A stretch of 64,000 nucleotides of DNA from Bacteroidota bacterium (lineage in GTDB: Bacteria; Bacteroidota; Bacteroidia; Bacteroidales; ML635J-15): assembly GCA_029558535.1 (NCBI GenBank), contig JAKQEK010000328.1, positions 45,526 to 109,525 on the forward strand, in the 5' to 3' direction. The notes below the pieces were generated by a model that saw only the letters and a program-made list of their open reading frames with translations, was not told where the DNA came from and searched no databases. Each line of letters starts with the position of its first letter. Positions within the stretch are counted from its first letter, which is position 1. A program made the translations under genes and the position numbers. Of this stretch, positions 61,261 to 64,000 are shown piece by piece.

Positions 61261-63261
61261 ATGAAAAAAGTATTTACATTTCTATCTGCCATCCTGATAA
61301 TGGCAAGCGTGTTCGCTCAAGCACCCGAAAAAATGAGCTATCAGGCAGTGATCCGCAACAGCAGTGATGCCTTGATTACCAACACCCAAATTGGCATGCA
61401 AATAAGCATATTGCAAGGCTCTGCAAGTGGAACGGCAGTTTATGTTGAAACGCAAGAACCAAGTACCAATGCAAACGGATTGGTAAGTATTGAAATAGGA
61501 ACAGGAACAGTTGAAAGTGGCGATTTTACCATCATAGACTGGGCAAACGGTCCTTACTTTATTAAAACAGAAACCGACCCGGCAGGCGGGGAAACTTACA
61601 CAATAACCAGTACAAGTCAATTATTAAGTGTGCCTTATGCACTACACGCAAAAACAGCTGAAACGGTTACTAGCGGAATTACCGAAACCGACCCTACATG
61701 GAATGGAACTGCAAATCAAACAGGAGATATTGGAAGAACTGGAAATGTTGGGATAGGTATTGCAAGCCCTACAAAAGCATTGGATGTTAATGGGGAAATA
61801 AGGATTAGAGGAGGGTCTCCCGTAGAAGGAAAAGTATTAACATCTGACAATGATGGTAATGCCAGATGGGAAACTTTTTCATCAAGTTTGCCATTAGGCA
61901 GTAATAAACAAACGCTTTATCATGATGGCACTGGCTGGTTTTCTAGTGATATACTTCAAAATGATGGTTCTAACATTGCTATTGGCACAGTTCCATTGGA
62001 CAATACAATGCTGTTAATTGACAGAAAAGATACAGATTTTGGAGATGGTTATTCTACATTATATGCCTATAGGATAGGGGGGGCTAATGCAGCAGACGGT
62101 GGTGTCAGTTGGAATATTGAAGATGTTGATGTTGCTATTAAAGGACATTCTTTAATGGGAAATAATTATACAGCAGGAGTTGCCGGCTATAGTGGTTTAA
62201 TTTTTAATAATTCTGCTGGAACTATTGGCAGTAATGAAAACGGTAATTTATGGGGTGCTCTTGCCTATAAAGATAATACTGGTTCATCTTGGGCAGGTTA
62301 TTTTAAAGGCAATATGGGAGTTTTTGGCACCACTTATCTTAAATACACAGAAATTGATGGTGGGATACTTATATCTGGCTTAACATACTTAGAGAATGAT
62401 TTAATGGTAGGTGGTGAAACAGAAATTGCTGGAATACTCAAAATATCTAGTGGAACCCCAGGTATCGGCAAAGTGCTTACATCTGATGCCAATGGTGCTG
62501 CCACATGGCAAACCCCAAGTGGTGGAGTAACTTCTATAGCAACAAATAATGGCATTACAGGTGGAACAATTACAACTACAGGAACTATTGGATTAACAGG
62601 ACAAGCATTAGCATTGCACAATCTTTCTAGTAGTGGAATGATAGCAAGAACAGGTAGTGGAACATTTGCTGCTCGCACCATAACTGCAGGAACAGGAATA
62701 ACCGTTACCAATGGTGATGGTGTAAGTGGCAATCCTATAATTGCAGCAAAAACTTATGAAATTGGCGACTTTGCCCATGGTGGTATAGTATTTTGGGTAG
62801 ATGAAACAGGACAGCATGGACTTGTATGTGCAAAAGAAGACCAAAGTACAGAAGTAAGATGGTATGCCGGAACTTATGGTGTTACACGAGCAACCGGAGA
62901 TGGCCCATATTCAGGCGAGTTAAACACATCAATAATTATATCTTCACAAGTGTCAATTGGAGATGATGGTAATGATTATGCTGCTCAAATCTGCAACGAT
63001 TTACAAATTACCGAAGGTGGTAAAACTTATGGCGATTGGTACTTACCCTCAAAAGAGGAATTAAACATAATGTATCACAACAAGGCAACTATTGCTGCTA
63101 CCGCAGGGGCAAATGGAGGCAGCGGTTTTGCTAGTGCCTACTATTGGAGTTCTACCGAGTACAGTAACAACTTCGCTTGGAGCCAGTACTTCGGCAATGG
63201 CTACCAGCTCAACGACAATAAGTACAACCCAAATAGGGTCCGTGCTGTTCGGGCTTTTTAA
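61261..63261 (+). CDS. secreted protein with C-type-lectin-like C-terminus and DGR-like variable region
   Basis: A 666-residue protein with a signal peptide (1-20, ending VFAQ), an N-terminal domain (about 22-135, MSYQAVIRNSSDALITNTQIGMQ ... LLSVPYALHAKTAE), a middle region of tail-fibre-like Gly/Asn/Thr-rich repeats (about 136-500), and a C-terminal domain of the DUF1566/CLec type (about 500-666, GGIVFWVDETGQHGLV, WYLPSKEELNIMY). The last 40 residues (YYWSSTEYSNNFAW to RVRAVRAF) carry the signature of a DGR target. Variable-looking codons are nearly all NNC (TAC, TTC, AGC, GGC, CTC, GAC), as produced by adenine mutagenesis of AAC. It probably displays a hypervariable ligand-binding face on the surface. 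A terminator follows. Confidence 0.85.
   Translation: MKKVFTFLSAILIMASVFAQAPEKMSYQAVIRNSSDALITNTQIGMQISILQGSASGTAVYVETQEPSTNANGLVSIEIGTGTVESGDFTIIDWANGPYFIKTETDPAGGETYTITSTSQLLSVPYALHAKTAETVTSGITETDPTWNGTANQTGDIGRTGNVGIGIASPTKALDVNGEIRIRGGSPVEGKVLTSDNDGNARWETFSSSLPLGSNKQTLYHDGTGWFSSDILQNDGSNIAIGTVPLDNTMLLIDRKDTDFGDGYSTLYAYRIGGANAADGGVSWNIEDVDVAIKGHSLMGNNYTAGVAGYSGLIFNNSAGTIGSNENGNLWGALAYKDNTGSSWAGYFKGNMGVFGTTYLKYTEIDGGILISGLTYLENDLMVGGETEIAGILKISSGTPGIGKVLTSDANGAATWQTPSGGVTSIATNNGITGGTITTTGTIGLTGQALALHNLSSSGMIARTGSGTFAARTITAGTGITVTNGDGVSGNPIIAAKTYEIGDFAHGGIVFWVDETGQHGLVCAKEDQSTEVRWYAGTYGVTRATGDGPYSGELNTSIIISSQVSIGDDGNDYAAQICNDLQITEGGKTYGDWYLPSKEELNIMYHNKATIAATAGANGGSGFASAYYWSSTEYSNNFAWSQYFGNGYQLNDNKYNPNRVRAVRAF
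63139..63258 (+). other. putative DGR variable repeat (VR)
   Basis: The region begins TACTATTGGAGTTCTACC and ends GTCCGTGCTGTTCGGGC. Its third-base-C codon use differs from the T/A-ending codons of the rest of the gene. Adenine-only changes from AAC explain Tyr634, Phe638, Ser641, Tyr643, Gly645, Tyr648, Leu650, Asp652 and Tyr655. No template repeat or reverse transcriptase is in the window. Confidence 0.65.
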
Positions 63262-63278
63262 CTATTTATCAATTTAAT

Positions 63279-63300
63279 ACCGCGAAGCGGTCGTTTTTTT
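63279..63300 (+). terminator. rho-independent terminator of the DGR-like target gene
   Basis: ACCGC and GCGGT pair around GAA, followed two bases later by seven T residues. It lies 18 bases after the stop codon. A hairpin near the VR end is also a known DGR requirement, so it could serve both purposes. Confidence 0.65.
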
Positions 63301-63376
63301 GAAACAGGCAGGGAATAAAATCCTTGTCTGTTTATTATTAAAAAATGAAAGTAAATTAATTAAATGAATTTTTAGT

Positions 63377-63407
63377 TTTGTTATTTTATAAAAATATTTT
63401 AGTTTTG
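63377..63407 (+). promoter_or_regulatory. promoter of the second tRNA-Gln pair
   Basis: TTTG at 63377-63380, a 19-base spacer and TAGTTTTG at 63400-63407, 17 bases before the tRNA. The stretch next to the tRNA (TCAAAAGTTCTT) copies that of the first pair. Confidence 0.75.
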
Positions 63408-63424
63408 CAGCCTCAAAAGTTCTT

Positions 63425-63495
63425 TGTCCGATGGTGTAATGGTAGCACTTGTGATTTTGGTTCATACAGCCAAGGTTCGAATCCTTGTCGGACAA
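63425..63495 (+). tRNA. tRNA-Gln (anticodon TTG)
   Basis: A 71-base cloverleaf with acceptor TGTCCGA/TCGGACA, anticodon stem TGTGA/TCATA (one G-U) with loop TTTTGGT (anticodon TTG), and T stem CAAGG/CCTTG, perfect. The first 30 bases equal those of the tRNA at 58035, so the two come from a duplication that has diverged in the anticodon and T arms. Confidence 0.92.
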
Positions 63496-63500
63496 CATAT

Positions 63501-63571
63501 TGACCCGTAGTGTAATGGCAGCACAGAAGACTCTGAGTCTTAAAATCTCGGTTCGAATCCCTGCAGGTCAA
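63501..63571 (+). tRNA. tRNA-Gln-like gene (anticodon CTG), irregular
   Basis: A 71-base sequence similar to the one at 58122. The acceptor stem TGACCCG/CAGGTCA has one C-A mismatch, the anticodon stem GAAGA/TCTTA begins with a G-A mismatch, and the loop CTCTGAG reads CTG. The T stem CTCGG/CCCTG has a T-T and a C-C mismatch at the same two positions as in the 58122 gene. U33 is present here. It could be a pseudo-tRNA. Confidence 0.5.
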
Positions 63572-63577
63572 CAATAA

Positions 63578-63608
63578 AGATCGTTTCAAAACAAACGGTC
63601 TTTTTTTG
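63578..63608 (+). terminator. rho-independent terminator of the second tRNA pair
   Basis: GATCGTTT and AAACGGTC pair (one G-U) around six bases, followed by eight T residues. Confidence 0.88.
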
Positions 63609-63610
63609 TG

Positions 63611-63678
63611 GGGTTTTGGCGGGAAGTTTGCCGCAGGGAAGACTGAGTAAGGCCTTTGCAAACTTCGTGACAAAACCC
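63611..63678 (+). repeat. long imperfect palindrome, copy 2
   Basis: The arms are GGGTTTTG, GCGGG, AAGTTTGC, a 26-base loop, GCAAACTT, CGTGA, CAAAACCC: about 21 paired positions with two or three mismatches. It has the same plan and loop length as 12840-12905 on the minus strand. It directly follows the tRNA terminator. Confidence 0.65.
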
Positions 63679-63780
63679 GTCAGTTATTGTTTTTCAATTT
63701 ACTTAATCCATCCATTTGCACCATTATTCTTGATCATTTCATTTTATATTGGTTAAAATTTTCCTGACTTGTCCGGATTA

Positions 63781-64000
63781 GTGCGTATTTTTTAAATCAG
63801 AATTGTAAAGCGACAAAACAGTATTCAATGCTCCGCGGGATGGCCGGGCAAAACGGCGGGCAGCTCAAGCGGTGAGAGCGAAACAATTTAGAATTGTGTC
63901 GAGCCGATATGACAAGTGCCGATGATAAATTTGTTTAGTATAATCGAGCAATTGAAATTGCGAAGATTAGACTATTACAAATTTACAATCGGTATCGTTT
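63781..64000 (+). mobile_element. possible 5' end of a group II intron (continues off the window)
   Basis: It begins GTGCG, the group II 5' consensus. The seven bases ACTTGTC (63767-63773) before it pair with GACAAGT (63911-63917), and GATTA (63776-63780), directly before the boundary, pairs with TAATC (63941-63945). This matches IBS2-EBS2 and IBS1-EBS1 in number and order. The stretch is GC-rich in parts and folds into hairpins: GCCG/CGGC (63843-63857), ACAATT/AATTGT (63883-63897), GCAAT/ATTGC (63948-63961). Only about 220 bases of the supposed domain I are inside the window and no intron-encoded protein can be seen. Confidence 0.45.

Noticed and set aside
63274..63673. Two overlapping minus-strand ORFs (63274-63498 and 63413-63673) that look like short proteins
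   Set aside because: They are translations of the antisense strand of the two tRNA genes (runs such as LPLHH and FEPW are the usual by-product) and have no start signal or family.
63262..64000. Search for a DGR template repeat or reverse transcriptase downstream of the putative variable region
   Set aside because: No stretch resembles the variable region and no ORF has reverse-transcriptase motifs within the window.

Overview
The window is one contiguous stretch of low-GC chromosome from a member of the phylum Bacteroidota. The support is the gliding-motility lipoprotein GldH, six proteins ending in type IX secretion system (T9SS) sorting domains (four type A, two type B), SprB and PKD repeats, two TonB-dependent receptors, DUF5689, DUF5916 and DUF2723 families, FISUMP-domain proteins, and promoters with the Bacteroidota -7 element TAnnTTTG. 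The ferredoxin-like module and mix of families do not let me place it below phylum from this sequence alone.

Layout. 1-5.7 kb: the 3' end of an SprB-repeat surface protein, then on the minus strand a TonB-dependent receptor followed by a PKD-domain T9SS protein. 5.8-8.2 kb: a single ORF encoding two complete phosphoglycerate kinases head to tail. 8.4-12.2 kb: a housekeeping operon holB-ricT-gldH-trmB-alkyltransferase-like gene. 12.3-17.8 kb: an RRM protein, a DPS-like ferritin, an isoleucyl-tRNA synthetase carrying an inserted [4Fe-4S] ferredoxin module, and a DksA-type protein. 17.9-28 kb: a DUF5916 outer-membrane protein, an M23 endopeptidase, an ECF sigma factor with its membrane partner and a likely target T9SS protein (shared promoter motif), and several secreted proteins. 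28-46.7 kb: an M3 peptidase, a 2559-residue papain-type protease with 15 exact 80-residue repeats, exonuclease III and a 2503-residue SprB-repeat protein. 46.7-52.6 kb: a minus-strand operon of TonB receptor, two DUF5689 lipoproteins and a secreted DNA/RNA endonuclease. 52.7-57.9 kb: iron-type alcohol dehydrogenase, polysaccharide deacetylase and a DUF2723 membrane protein.

58-64 kb is clearly accessory. Two tandem pairs of tRNA-Gln-like genes bracket about 5.2 kb of small secreted-protein genes. A 60-bp direct repeat of a tRNA 3' end plus terminator frames one of them. A duplicated short ORF precedes two others. The last protein of the block ends in a sequence with the codon signature of a diversity-generating retroelement (DGR) variable region. 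After the second tRNA pair come a long palindromic element (second copy at 12.8 kb) and what looks like the 5' end of a group II intron running off the window.

The strongest candidates for something new are the ferredoxin insertion in IleRS (15.86-16.11 kb), the double phosphoglycerate kinase, and the DGR-like hypervariable C-terminus inside the tRNA-bracketed island. No reverse transcriptase or template repeat lies in the window, so the DGR must be completed elsewhere if it is active.
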